A stretch of DNA of 64,000 bases from Thermostichus sp047461615 (GTDB taxonomy: Bacteria > Cyanobacteriota > Cyanobacteriia > Thermostichales > Thermostichaceae), in the NCBI RefSeq assembly GCF_047461615.1, contig NZ_JANSHI010000014.1, positions 11,975 through 75,974 of the forward strand, read 5' to 3'. The notes beneath the pieces are model-generated. The model was given only the letters and a program-made list of their open reading frames with translations, was not told the origin of the DNA and did not search any database. The translations under genes were made by a program, and so were the position numbers. This document shows, piece by piece, positions 7,430-17,400 of the stretch (its first letter is position 1; every line of letters starts with the position of its first letter).

Positions 7430-8542
7430 CTAAAAGCCCATCAAGCGGGCCACAGCAGCCAAATCGGGGACAACCCCCGTGTGGATGGGAGCAGATCCCT
7501 GTTGGGCGGCCGTGTCGGGATCCTTAAGGCCGTTGCCGGTGAGCACGCACACCACCTGGGCGCCGGCAGGCACCTGATCCCGCCATTTCAACAATCCAGC
7601 CACCGCAGCGGCACTGGCCGGCTCGCAGAAGATCCCTTCCTCTCTTGCCAACAGATGATAGGCGGCCAAGATCTCCTCGTCAGTTACACTGTCCACCCGG
7701 CCACCGCTGACCTGGACGGCCGCCTTGGCCTTCGCCCAACTGGCAGGGTTGCCAATGCGGATGGCCGTGGCCACCGTTTCTGGGTGCTCCACGACACGGT
7801 TGAGGACGATGGGGGCGGCGCCAGCAGCCTCAAAGCCGTAGAGCCGTGGGCGACGGCTGGCCTTGCCTCGCTGGTAGTAGTGGCAAAAGCCCATCCAATA
7901 AGCGGTGATATTGCCGGCGTTGCCTACCGGGATACAGAGCCAATCGGGGGCATCTCCCAAGGCATCCACCACCTCAAAGGCGGCAGTTTTCTGCCCCTCC
8001 AGCCGAAAGCGGTTGACAGAATTGACCAGTGCCACCGGGTAGGCTTCCGCCAGTTGCCGCACCATGGCCAGTGCCTGGTCAAAGTTGCCCCGAATGGCAA
8101 TGATCTCCGCCCCATACATCAGGGTTTGGGCCAGCTTGCCCTTGGCCACATAGCCATCAGGGATCAGCACGTAGGCCCGCAAGCCCCCTTTGGCTGCATA
8201 GGCAGCGGCTGCTGCCGAGGTATTGCCGGTGCTGGCACAGATGATGGCCTCTGCCCCCGCCTCTTTGGCTTTGGACACCGCCAGGGTCATGCCCCGATCC
8301 TTGAAGCTGCCCGTGGGATTGAGGCCTTCCAGCTTCAGGTAAACCTGGCAGTCTCGCCCCAGCCGTTGGCTCAGCGCAGGAGCAGGGATCAAAGGGGTAT
8401 TGCCCTCATGCAGCGTCACTACGGGGGTGTTGGGACTGACGGGGAGCCACTCCCGGTAATGCTCGATAACGCCGGGCCAGAGACCCACTTGGGCGCGGGA
8501 TCCGGCCCTGGGCAGGGAATAGGTGGGATTGAGGGTAACCAT
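7430..8542 (-). CDS. thrC: Threonine synthase
   Basis: 370 residues. This PLP enzyme converts O-phosphohomoserine to threonine. The PLP lysine lies in NPTGSFKDRGM; the phosphate-binding loop is VGNAGNITAYW, preceded by STGNTSAAAAAYAAKGG. VTLHEGNTPLIPA near the start and CVLTGNGLKDPD near the end are family hallmarks. It is the short bacterial form without the long N-terminal extension of plant enzymes. It lies downstream of menF on the same strand with a 71-base gap, and is convergent with the [2Fe-2S] gene. Confidence 0.95.
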   Translation of the reverse strand: MVTLNPTYSLPRAGSRAQVGLWPGVIEHYREWLPVSPNTPVVTLHEGNTPLIPAPALSQRLGRDCQVYLKLEGLNPTGSFKDRGMTLAVSKAKEAGAEAIICASTGNTSAAAAAYAAKGGLRAYVLIPDGYVAKGKLAQTLMYGAEIIAIRGNFDQALAMVRQLAEAYPVALVNSVNRFRLEGQKTAAFEVVDALGDAPDWLCIPVGNAGNITAYWMGFCHYYQRGKASRRPRLYGFEAAGAAPIVLNRVVEHPETVATAIRIGNPASWAKAKAAVQVSGGRVDSVTDEEILAAYHLLAREEGIFCEPASAAAVAGLLKWRDQVPAGAQVVCVLTGNGLKDPDTAAQQGSAPIHTGVVPDLAAVARLMGF

Positions 8543-8613
8543 GCTGCGGACAAGGCCAGCTCTCTAACTTTAACTGTTCGGAAGACCGTTGTAGCGGCTT
8601 GGCAAGCTCTCGG

Positions 8614-10113
8614 CTAAGGACCCAGGGGATCTGGCGGCCGGAGGGCCAGGGCCTGGACCAGCGCGTGCAGCTTGAGGCGGATCTCAGCCACCTCCTGCTC
8701 GGGCTTGGAGTCGGCTACGATGCCAGCGCCGGCATACAGGCGGGCCCGCTTTCCCTCAATCAGGGCTGAGCGGATCCCGACCACCAACTCGCCATTGCCC
8801 TGTAAGTCCACCCAGCCCAAGGGGGCGGCATAGCTTGCCCGATCAAAGGGCTCTAGCTGCGCCAGCCACTGCAGTGCTGCCTGCTGGGGGTAGCCTCCTA
8901 CAGCGGCAGTGGGGTGGAGTTGGGCCAACAGGTCAAACAGGTGGACGTGGTCGGGAAGTTCCGCTTCGATAACAGTTTGCAGGTGCTGGATGTGGGCCAA
9001 ACGGCGCAGCCGTGGCTGAGGGGAGATCCAGGGATCCATCCCCAGCCAGCCCAGAGCCTCCTGAATTGAGCGCACCACCCACTGGTGTTCGCGGCGGTTT
9101 TTAGGGCTGCGGAGCAGCTCCTCGGCCAAGCGGCAATCCTGGGGCCCGGTAGAGCCGCGGGCAACCGAGCCTGCCAAGGCATCAATCTGCACCCGGCCTT
9201 GCCACACCGAAAGCAGTCGCTCTGGGCTGGCTCCCAAAAAGACTTGGGGAGGCAAATCCCCCTTGCTTTCTGAGGCAAAGGCAAAGACGCTGCAGTCGGG
9301 ATGATAGGCCTCCAGGTAGGCCAGCAGCGAAGGGATGGCGGGGGGAGAGGGCAACGCCAGGTCTACCGCTTCCGCCAGCACCACTTTCTCAAGGGATCCC
9401 GCCCGAATGACTTGCAGGGCCTTTTCAATTCGCGCCAAGAGGGCCTCTTCTGCCAGTGCCACCTCCAGAGGGGGCTGGGGCCTCCAGGCGGGCAAGGGGG
9501 CCTGGGCAAGGCGCTGCATGTGGGCAAAAAAGGTGGCGATCTGGCCAGCTAAGGCTGCCAAGTCGCTGTCGGGGCCAACTTCTAGGTTGAGCCGCGCCAC
9601 CGTCACCTCCCCCTGCACCTGCAGTAGCTGCCAGCGCGGCAGAACCAGCGCTGCTCCGCCGCCACTGTGGGGGGCAAAGCCAAAACGGCAGAAGCACAGG
9701 AGGCGCTCCTGGGGGCTACTTGGAGCCGGAGCGGTGTGAACATGAGGCTGCAGGGCTTGCACAAAGTCTCGCGCCACCTGGAATCGCTTCTCTCCGGCAA
9801 GATCAGCCCGCCGCAGGGATCCCCACCCCAGCACTTGCACCCGTTCCCCCTGCACCGTGTGGGCAAAGTAGCAATAGCTAGGAAGGTGCTGGAGAGGAAG
9901 CAAGCTCAACTCTTGGGCCAGGGCCGCCAGGGGATTGAGCCCGGGGAAGGGCCAGGCCAAGCTGAGAATCTGAGGAACCCCCGTTGCCCGCGCTAGCTGT
10001 TGGCAGGCTTCTAGGAGGGGCTTTTCCTTCTCTGGCCAAGCAGCAGGGCTTAGCGGCGGCCGCCCGGCTCTTGCCGCGCCGTGGACATTCCAGGGGAAAA
10101 GAGAGGAAGCCAT
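8614..10113 (-). CDS. menF: Isochorismate synthase
   Basis: 499 residues from ATG 10113; the frame opens further to a TTG at 10215 but that extension is Arg/Lys/Ser-rich and has no family match. The chorismate-binding domain is clear: KVVLAEAVDLAL, VFLGASPERLL, IDALAGSVARG, LLRSPKNRREHQWVV, HLQTVIEAELP, LHPTAAVGGYPQ, FDRASYAAPLGWVDLQGNGELVVGIRSALI and YAGAGIVADSKPEQE. Conversion of chorismate to isochorismate is the first committed step to phylloquinone, the photosystem I secondary acceptor. It is divergent from menA, which acts later in the same pathway. Confidence 0.93.
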   Translation of the reverse strand: MASSLFPWNVHGAARAGRPPLSPAAWPEKEKPLLEACQQLARATGVPQILSLAWPFPGLNPLAALAQELSLLPLQHLPSYCYFAHTVQGERVQVLGWGSLRRADLAGEKRFQVARDFVQALQPHVHTAPAPSSPQERLLCFCRFGFAPHSGGGAALVLPRWQLLQVQGEVTVARLNLEVGPDSDLAALAGQIATFFAHMQRLAQAPLPAWRPQPPLEVALAEEALLARIEKALQVIRAGSLEKVVLAEAVDLALPSPPAIPSLLAYLEAYHPDCSVFAFASESKGDLPPQVFLGASPERLLSVWQGRVQIDALAGSVARGSTGPQDCRLAEELLRSPKNRREHQWVVRSIQEALGWLGMDPWISPQPRLRRLAHIQHLQTVIEAELPDHVHLFDLLAQLHPTAAVGGYPQQAALQWLAQLEPFDRASYAAPLGWVDLQGNGELVVGIRSALIEGKRARLYAGAGIVADSKPEQEVAEIRLKLHALVQALALRPPDPLGP

Positions 10114-10197
10114 GCGCAAAAAAGAGGGAGATAATCTCACCTTGGCCGAAAACAAGACAAGCGTCGATAGAGACTTGGCAGGGCGCTTGAACCTACG

Positions 10198-10213
10198 GTT
10201 CGCTTCCGCGAAC
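10198..10213. repeat. Inverted repeat in menF/menA intergenic region
   Basis: GTTCGC (10198-10203), loop TTCC, then GCGAAC (10208-10213). The following bases GCGAACAAGACAAGGAG resemble the 3' flank of the dispersed repeat copy at 32202, so this may be a diverged member of that family. The 11-mer AACAAGACAAG also occurs about 60 bases to the left. No regulator can be assigned. Confidence 0.35.
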
Positions 10214-10340
10214 AAGACAAGGAGAGGAGCCAGGGGCGAAACTTGAGGAGCTTCTTCACAGATTGCAAAGTTCCTTAGATCTTTGGAGATGGGAACAGGA
10301 GCCCCCTAACCTAAAAGTACGGAACCAAGCCAATGCCACC

Positions 10341-11309
10341 ATGCCTGCCCAGCCGCAGCCGCCCAAGACAAATCCAAAGGCTAGCCAAGGCCAGCTTGGG
10401 GAAGAGAGCAGCCGAGATTCTTCCTTGCGGCGACAGCTGTGGATGGCTGCCCTCAAGCCCCCCATCTACAGCGTGGCCATCATGCCCATTTGGGTGGGAT
10501 CCGCCATTGCCTACGCCCAGGTGGGTGCAATGGACGTGGAGATTTTGCTGGTGTTTTTGGGGGCGGCCGTTTGCCTCCTGGCTTGGGTCAACCTCAGCAA
10601 TGACGTGTTCGATGCCCAGACAGGAGTGGACAAAAACAAGCTCCACTCGCTAGTCAACCTGACGGGCAAGCCGGCGCAGGTGTTCTGGGTCGGCAACGCC
10701 TTTCTGGCCCTGGGGCTAGCCGGGATCCTCTGGCTGAGCTGGCGGCAGGGGGATCCCACGGTGTTGCTGTTGGTACTGCTGGCCTGCGGGCTAGGCTATG
10801 CCTACCAGGGGCCGCCGCTGCGCCTGGGCTACCAAGGTCTTGGGGAGATCCTCTGCTTTTTGAGCTTTGGGCCACTGGCGGTTTTGGCTGCCCACTACAG
10901 CCAAAGTCGGACTTGGTCGCTGCCGGCCTTGGCAGCCTCGGTGGTGGTGGGGATAGCAACCAGCTTGATCCTGTTTTGCTCCCATTTCCATCAAGTGGAA
11001 GATGATCGCGCTGCCGGCAAGCGCTCGCCAGTGGTTCGCCTGGGCACCCGCCGCTCCGCCCGCCTCGTCCCCTGGATCTGCGGCAGTGTTTTTGGCCTGC
11101 TGCTGCTGTTTGTGGGGCTGGGGATTTTCCCAGCTTGGACGCTTCTGGGTTGTGCCGGGATCCCGTCTGCCGTGCGGCTTTCCCGGCTGCTGGGCACCTA
11201 TCACAATCAGCCGCAGCGGATTAGTCATTCCAAGTTCATTGCTGTTGGCCTCCACTTTTGGCTGGGGCTGTTTCTGGGGCTGGGCTTTATCCTCAGCCGC
11301 TTGGGTTAG
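10341..11309 (+). CDS. menA: 1,4-dihydroxy-2-naphthoate phytyl/prenyltransferase
   Basis: 322 residues from ATG 10341; the frame opens upstream to TTG 10263 but Met at 10341 suits the family. It is a UbiA-superfamily integral membrane protein with about eight helices. The first Asp-rich motif is LSNDVFDAQTGVD and the second is HFHQVEDDRAAGKRSPVVRLG. It attaches the prenyl (phytyl in cyanobacteria) chain to DHNA in phylloquinone synthesis. The hydrophilic N-terminal 45 residues are Gln/Pro/Ser-rich. It is divergent from menF. Confidence 0.95.
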   Translation: MPAQPQPPKTNPKASQGQLGEESSRDSSLRRQLWMAALKPPIYSVAIMPIWVGSAIAYAQVGAMDVEILLVFLGAAVCLLAWVNLSNDVFDAQTGVDKNKLHSLVNLTGKPAQVFWVGNAFLALGLAGILWLSWRQGDPTVLLLVLLACGLGYAYQGPPLRLGYQGLGEILCFLSFGPLAVLAAHYSQSRTWSLPALAASVVVGIATSLILFCSHFHQVEDDRAAGKRSPVVRLGTRRSARLVPWICGSVFGLLLLFVGLGIFPAWTLLGCAGIPSAVRLSRLLGTYHNQPQRISHSKFIAVGLHFWLGLFLGLGFILSRLG

Positions 11310-11424
11310 TTAAGGGGAAGACGGGGGTTGTGATCTAGATCCTCCTGCTGCTGGCAAACTGCGCTAAGCTACAGCCTAACTGCCAGGTTGAGGAGCTGGG
11401 GATCAAAGCGGAGAAGTCGTAAGG

Positions 11425-13221
11425 ATGCGGCAATTTTTCCATTCCAATCTGGGGGTAGCGCTCTTGGGGAGCGGGCTCTTGGCGGCTTTGGTTGCCTGGG
11501 CCTTGGCTCTTGAAATTGAAGAAGTGAAAGTGGAGCCTTTTCCCCCAGATCAGCCTCTTTCAGTCAGCCGCAAGGTGGACATTGTCGGACAGCAGGGGGG
11601 ACGCCGTCGTTGGCGACTCATCGCCGAACAGGTAAAGCTGGCTGCCGGGCAACAGGTGTTCGAGCAGGGAGCGCGGGGCTACTTCTATGGAGACGGTGTC
11701 GATGCCGGGGAAGGCGCGCCGAGTCCGTTTTTTGCCAGCAGCAAGCAGGTGACTTGGCGGGCCAAGCGAGCCCGCTACGATGCCACTGCCGACGAGCTGT
11801 ACCTGGAGGAGGAAGTGGAGGTTAGAAGTGACGACGGCAGCTTGCTCCTGACTAGCGCCTTGAGGATTACCCCTGCAGAGCGCATAGAAGTGCCAGCAGC
11901 GTTTACCGTCAAAGGGCAAGAAATGGTGCTGCAAGGCCGCTCCGGCTCGTTTAACTTTCCCTTTGCCCTCCTCAGGGCCGAGCAGGGCAAGCTCGTTGTC
12001 CTGCCGGGGGAGGCTCTGGACGGTGCCACCTCCACCACCATTACCGCTGACCAGCTCACCTACGACCGCAGCCAGCAGGTGGCCGAGGGGAAGGGCAACC
12101 TGCGCATCCGCGAAGGGGGTCTTGAGATTCGCGCCCCCCAAGGCACCTACCTACGCCAACAGGCGCAAAGCATTCTCTCGGGTGGCGTGGTGTTGCAGGA
12201 GGTGGCTGCTGGGAGCAGCCGGGATCCCCTCCTGGCCGACCTGCGCTTGGCCCAGGCTGCTCCCGCTTCCGCGGCAACTCCAAACCCCCAGAACCAGGAA
12301 GTTACCATCATTGCCGACCGCCTCACCTACGACCGCAACACGCAAGTTGCCCGCGGGGAAGGCAACCTGGAAGTTCAACAGGGGGAAACCACCATCCAGG
12401 CAGCTCAGGGCATCTACCGCCGTCGCGAGTCCCAAAGCCTGTTGACAGGGGGAGTTACCCTGCGCGAGCCTGGGCGGGTGCTCACGGCTGCTCGTTTGGA
12501 GGGCAACCACCGCGACAAGATCTTCGTCTTTGAAGAGAATGTGCTCTACCGGCAGATGGCCACCTCCACGCCGGCTGGCGGCAGCGGATCCCTGACGGAG
12601 GAGCTGCGCCAGGCTGAAACGGAGGTGCGGGCTGCCCGCCTGGTTTACAACTCCCGCACCGGCACCTCGGAGTTCAGTGGGGCCGTCGAGTTTATCCAGC
12701 GGGGGCGGAAAGCCAAGGCCAACCAGGCCATCATCACCCCTGAGAAGGTGGAGCTGCGGGGAGAGGTGGTGATCGAGCAGATCGAGGGAGACTGGCTGGC
12801 GCGGCGCCTCCAAAACCCCCAGACTCAAGCGGATGTGGATCAACCGACGGTGATCTACGCCAACCACGTGGAAATTGAGCAAGCCAGCGGCAACGCCCGT
12901 TTCTTTGGTCAGGTGGTCATTGTGCAAGCCAACCGCGCTGTCGAAGGGGATCGGGCGGAGTACTCCGACCAAGAACAGATTTTCAGAATTACCGCTGAGC
13001 AGGCTCCTGTTCTGCTTTGCGATCGCGGCGAGCTCAATCCAATTCCCCGCAAAACTACCGAGGGGCTGCCCGGCCGCGATGCTTTGGATCACCTGTGCCG
13101 AGGCGCCAACCGCCTCAGCGGCAAGCTGGTCACCCTGAATATAAAGCAGGATGAGTACACCGTCGAAGGGGACGGAGAGCGGCAGGGGATGGTTCAATTT
13201 CGCCTCACCGATGCTCTCTGA
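11425..13221 (+). CDS. LptC/LptA-like periplasmic lipopolysaccharide-transport protein with repeated OstA modules
   Basis: 598 residues. An N-terminal hydrophobic anchor (VALLGSGLLAALVAWALALEIEEVKVE) is followed by an LptC-like domain. Two OstA/LptA-type beta modules follow, nearly duplicated with an 89-residue period: ITADQLTYDRSQQVAEGKGNL and IIADRLTYDRNTQVARGEGNL. Further OstA-like stretches follow (ARLVYNSRTGTSEFSGAVEF, TVIYANHVEIEQASGNARFFG). It probably forms part of the periplasmic bridge that moves lipopolysaccharide to the outer membrane. It is first of three genes with lptF/G and an lptD-like gene; no lptB ATPase is present nearby. Confidence 0.85.
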   Translation: MRQFFHSNLGVALLGSGLLAALVAWALALEIEEVKVEPFPPDQPLSVSRKVDIVGQQGGRRRWRLIAEQVKLAAGQQVFEQGARGYFYGDGVDAGEGAPSPFFASSKQVTWRAKRARYDATADELYLEEEVEVRSDDGSLLLTSALRITPAERIEVPAAFTVKGQEMVLQGRSGSFNFPFALLRAEQGKLVVLPGEALDGATSTTITADQLTYDRSQQVAEGKGNLRIREGGLEIRAPQGTYLRQQAQSILSGGVVLQEVAAGSSRDPLLADLRLAQAAPASAATPNPQNQEVTIIADRLTYDRNTQVARGEGNLEVQQGETTIQAAQGIYRRRESQSLLTGGVTLREPGRVLTAARLEGNHRDKIFVFEENVLYRQMATSTPAGGSGSLTEELRQAETEVRAARLVYNSRTGTSEFSGAVEFIQRGRKAKANQAIITPEKVELRGEVVIEQIEGDWLARRLQNPQTQADVDQPTVIYANHVEIEQASGNARFFGQVVIVQANRAVEGDRAEYSDQEQIFRITAEQAPVLLCDRGELNPIPRKTTEGLPGRDALDHLCRGANRLSGKLVTLNIKQDEYTVEGDGERQGMVQFRLTDAL

Positions 13222-13302
13222 AGGGATCCAGCTCTTGCCTTCCGTCGTCTATGCCGGCTGGGGCGGTTAAAGTTGCACTCCAGTCTGAGGTGGTCAAGGC
13301 AA

Positions 13303-14481
13303 ATGTCCACCCAATTGACCAAGGGTAAACGGCGCAAAGCTAGTGCGGGGGAGGGGAGCTTTTGGGGATCCCTGAGGCTTGGAGGCTTTTTTTTGGAGTT
13401 TTATCTTTTTAAGGAGATGATCCGCCCCTTCTTCCTGGGAGTGGCGGGGGGCGCAGTGATGATGCTGGGCAACCAGCTTTTTATCTATGCCGATTTGCTG
13501 GTGAAAAAAGGAGCTCCTCCTCTAACAATTTTGCACATTCTCCTCCTCAACTTGCCCGCTATTTTGGTGGTTACCTTTCCCATTGCTGCCCTCTTTGCCA
13601 CCCTGCTTACCCTGGGCAGGATGGGAGCTGATAGCGAGATGACGGCGCTGCGGGCGGCTGGGATCCCCTACCGCAAAGTGTTAATTCCCCTGCTCTGCAT
13701 TGGCCTGCTGATTAGCGGCCTAGCGCTCTTTACCCATGAGGTGATTGTGCCCCAGACCAACCAAAAGGTGAAGACCCTCAACACCAACCTCATCCTGGCC
13801 CAGGATGCTCTTCCCTTCAACCCTGGAGAGGTGGTCCGGGTGGACAGCGACCTCTGGTTTCACGTTGGCTCGATGGACCCAAAGACAGGCTTGATGCAGG
13901 ACTTGTTGATTTTGGATCGCAAGGCTGAGACGGGCCATCTGCGCTACCCGCAAGTGATCTCAGCCCAAAGGGCCCAACGGGTGGGCCAGGTGTGGCATTT
14001 GCAAGGGGTGGTGATCCGTCGCTATGACGAGCAGGGGCGCACCTACTACGAAGGCCACGTGGCAGAGATGGAGCTCAACATTGTCAACCAGTTGGTGGGC
14101 CTGGTGTATGCCGAAAAGGTGCCCCAGGAGCAACGGGCAGCAGAGCTGTGGGAGCAATGTCAGCGATACCGGAAGGAGCAACGTCCTGCTGCCGATGTGG
14201 CCCGCTGCCTGACGGAATACCACCTCAAGTTCGCCATTCCTTTGGCCAGCTTTTTTGCCGTCTTGGTAGCGGCGCCCCTGGGCTTGCAGACGGTGCGGCA
14301 GACTGGCCGCTACGGCAGTGTGGCGCTAGCGATTGTTCTGGTGTTTGTTTACTATGTACTGATGAGCCTGGGACGTGCGATGGGTCGAGTTGGGTACGTC
14401 GATCCCTGGCTAGCTGCCTGGCTGCCGAACATGATTTTCGGTGGGGTGGGCCTCGGTCTGCTGTGGCGGTTTTTGCGGTGA
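13303..14481 (+). CDS. LptF/LptG-family permease of the lipopolysaccharide exporter
   Basis: 392 residues from ATG 13303 (TTG 13273 is an in-frame alternative). YjgP/YjgQ architecture: three N-terminal helices starting at EMIRPFFLGVAGGAVMMLGNQLF, a large periplasmic jellyroll-like domain in the middle (DSDLWFHVGSMDPKTGLMQDLLIL), and three C-terminal helices ending LAAWLPNMIFGGVGLGLLWRFLR. TADSEMTALRAAGIPY-type coupling sequence is visible as ADSEMTALRAAGIPYRKV. Cyanobacteria usually have a single such protein serving both F and G roles. Its TGA stop overlaps the GTG start of the next gene. Confidence 0.93.
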   Translation: MSTQLTKGKRRKASAGEGSFWGSLRLGGFFLEFYLFKEMIRPFFLGVAGGAVMMLGNQLFIYADLLVKKGAPPLTILHILLLNLPAILVVTFPIAALFATLLTLGRMGADSEMTALRAAGIPYRKVLIPLLCIGLLISGLALFTHEVIVPQTNQKVKTLNTNLILAQDALPFNPGEVVRVDSDLWFHVGSMDPKTGLMQDLLILDRKAETGHLRYPQVISAQRAQRVGQVWHLQGVVIRRYDEQGRTYYEGHVAEMELNIVNQLVGLVYAEKVPQEQRAAELWEQCQRYRKEQRPAADVARCLTEYHLKFAIPLASFFAVLVAAPLGLQTVRQTGRYGSVALAIVLVFVYYVLMSLGRAMGRVGYVDPWLAAWLPNMIFGGVGLGLLWRFLR

Positions 14482-17400
14482 GATCTGGTAGCTTCTTGCA
14501 AGGCTTCAGCCCATGGGCAAGGTGGCTAGCCCTTTGCTGGGGCAGCTCCCTGTGGGTGGGAACGGGGAGGGCGGTCTTTGCCCAGCCGGATCCCCTGCCT
14601 ACCAACCTAGAGGGCTATCAGCGCTTTTGGGCAGCGCAAACCTCGGCCCAGCAGCTACAACTGGCTCACCGAGCTCCCAATCCAGAACCGGCTGCTCCCA
14701 CCGGCGCCAGCTTGTTGGGGGATCCCATCGCTCCATCCTCCCCGCCGTCTAGCACCCCTCCTGAAAAGGCCCTCACGCCAAAAGAGCTCAGCCGGCAGCG
14801 GCTACAGCGGCTCTTGGCCGAGGGGGCAGCAGCCCATGCACGGCAGCAGGCGCAACAGGCCCAGGCAACACCGTCTTCCCGGCCTACTACAGCTATTCCT
14901 ACTCTGGACTCCCTTCGCTCCTTTTGGCCTATAACTTCCCGAGCTGCTGACTTGCAGGTAGAAGAGCAGCCCAACGAAGCAAGGGGCTTCTCCCCTGTCG
15001 AGGGCCTGGCCACTGCTCAAGGGCAAAAGACGGCATTGACCTCGCCAGCCGGTGGGAACTTGAATACTAGCCCTCAGAGAACAGCTCAAAGCGGGACGGA
15101 GGTATTCACCCCCACTGCCGGATCCCTCCTAGCTCCCCAGTTGTTGGAGCGGTTCCCCCTGCTGCGGGACCTAAGCCCAGAAGCTGCTCCCCCTGCCGGC
15201 CAGGGATCCCAAATTCGCCAGCAACTGGCCACCACTGTCCAACGGCAGATCCCTCTTGACCCGGATCAAGTCAATGTCAGCGGGGATGTGCTCAGCTACC
15301 TTGCTGAACAAGATGTGGGCATTGCCGAGGGGAACGCCCAGATCCAGCTGGCTGACGGCACCCGCATCAGCGGCGAGCGGCTGGTGTTTTACCGGCGGGA
15401 ACGGCGCCTGCGCAGCGAGGGCCCTTTTCGCATGGAGTGGCCTCCTGGGCCGCAGGGGCGCGGGATTCGGCAAATTGAAGGGCAAAACCTGGACTTGGAT
15501 ATTCCCGGTCGCAGGGCTCAATTTGAAAACTCGCTGGTGATCCTGCCTGGGGAGGAGCCGGGCACCAAGATCTTTGTGCGCAGCCAAAAGACCACCGCCC
15601 TGTTGGGGGATCAGATCTTCCTTGAGAAGGCAACCCTCACCACCTCACCAGAGCCGCCCATCACCCACTACGTGCAAGGGGATCGGGTGGAGGTGTTTCC
15701 CGACAACCAGGTTATCGTTTACAATGCCCGCGTCTTTGCTGGCGGCGAGCTGAGCAAGGAGGGCGAACTGCGGGCGGGGCTGCAGATTGCCTACCTGCCC
15801 CTTTTCATTTACAGCCTGCGAGATCACCAGTGGGTGCTGCCAGGGCGGAGCAAGGCGGAAGGAGTGTTTGTCAAGTCCAGTTGGGCCTACCGCTTCAACG
15901 AGTACAACTTTGGCGGCCTGCGGCTGGATGTCTTGCAGAAGAAAGGCCTGGGCCTTGGCTTTGTCCACGACTACATCCTCCCCATCCCCGACAGCGTCAA
16001 CTATGGGCGGGCCCAGTTTTACCTGGTAACCGAGGCCGACGAGCAGCGCTTTTCCGGCCGCCTCCGCCTTGACCACAATTTCGACTTCTACGCCGCCAAC
16101 ATCTTCGGCCAAGAAGGCCAACTGCGGGGACAGCTTAACCTCAACCTGGACAACACCTACCGCCCTGCCGGCGGGCGCAACGACAACGCCGATCTCCGCC
16201 TCAATGCCACCTTCCAGGGGGATCTCTCGACCACCACCCTCAACATCAACCGCAGCGGATCCCAGGAGAACGGCACCTACACCTTTCCCCTCACCCTCAG
16301 TCACCTGCAGCGCTATGGGGGCGTGCCTTGGCTGCAGTCGGATCTGCGCTTGGACTACAACCAGCGGGTAAGCGTCAAAGACGGGCCAGACTTTGCCGAT
16401 GTGCGGCTGACGCTGGGCACCCAGCTCACCCCCCCTGGCTGGGGCGGCACCTACCGCCTGGCCTACCGCGCCTACAGCAGCTCCAACGGCGACACCGAGC
16501 CGCGCCGCAATTTCGAGCTGGCCTTCAACCCCGATCCCCTCCGCCTCAGTCCCGATATCTTCCTCAGCAGCGCCCTCACCCTGACCCAAGAGCAACAGCC
16601 GAATCGAGAAGGGGGATCTGGCCTCAACTTTTTCAATCGCTACGAGCTGCGCTCCAGCCTTCAGTTCAACGACATTCAACCTGCCCCCTGGATCACCTTC
16701 GTGCCCGGCTCCATTGACTACACTCAAGTCCTGTACTCCACTCCCAACCAGGAGTCCATCGTCAGCCTCAACCCCCGCCTTAGCTTCAAGCCTGCTGAAT
16801 GGAACACCATCGACCTGCGCTACAGCCGCACCTTCTACGGCAACAATTCCGCTCCCTTTCAAACCCTTTCCGCCAGCCCCCGAGATGTGGATCGCCTCAA
16901 CGCCAGCATTAGCTTCTTCACCCCGCGCAATTTCTTGCCCAACGTGCCTCCCGGCTACCTTGCCTTTGAAGATGACCTGCCCGGCGAGCTGCCCATAGCC
17001 CTGACTTTTCCCGACGACACGCCGGAGGACTTGGAAGCGATTGCCTCCCGTAACCTGCAGGAGCTGCAGGCGCAAGTGAGGAACCTGCTGCGCTTTGACA
17101 CCACCCTTGGCTATGATTTCGTTGCCCAAAGGTGGGATACCCTCAACGCCAACTTTACCTGGAACACCGTGCCCGAGCTGTTCAACGTCCAGGTGCAAAC
17201 TTCCTACGACCTCAACAAGGGGCAATGGCAACCCATTCGGCTGGAGTACCGGGGGCGCAGCAGCACCACCTTCAACCGGGATCAACGCTCGGGTCTAGAC
17301 AGCTATGAGCCGGGGATTAGCTACGCGCTGCAGGCAGTTTACGATCCCCGGTCGGGAGGAATTTCCACCTACGGCCTTGACCTGGATGCCACCCTCGGCA

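Noticed and set aside
7382..8617. 411-residue plus-strand frame opposite threonine synthase
   Set aside because: No recognisable domain; the minus-strand thrC motifs are unambiguous.
12151..13197. 348-residue minus-strand frame opposite the OstA-like gene
   Set aside because: No coherent domain and no ribosome site; complementary to real coding sequence.
15645..17285. 546-residue open frame on the minus strand opposite the LptD-like gene
   Set aside because: Gly/Val/Ala-rich, no motif, fully inside a well-supported barrel gene; a GC-rich shadow frame.
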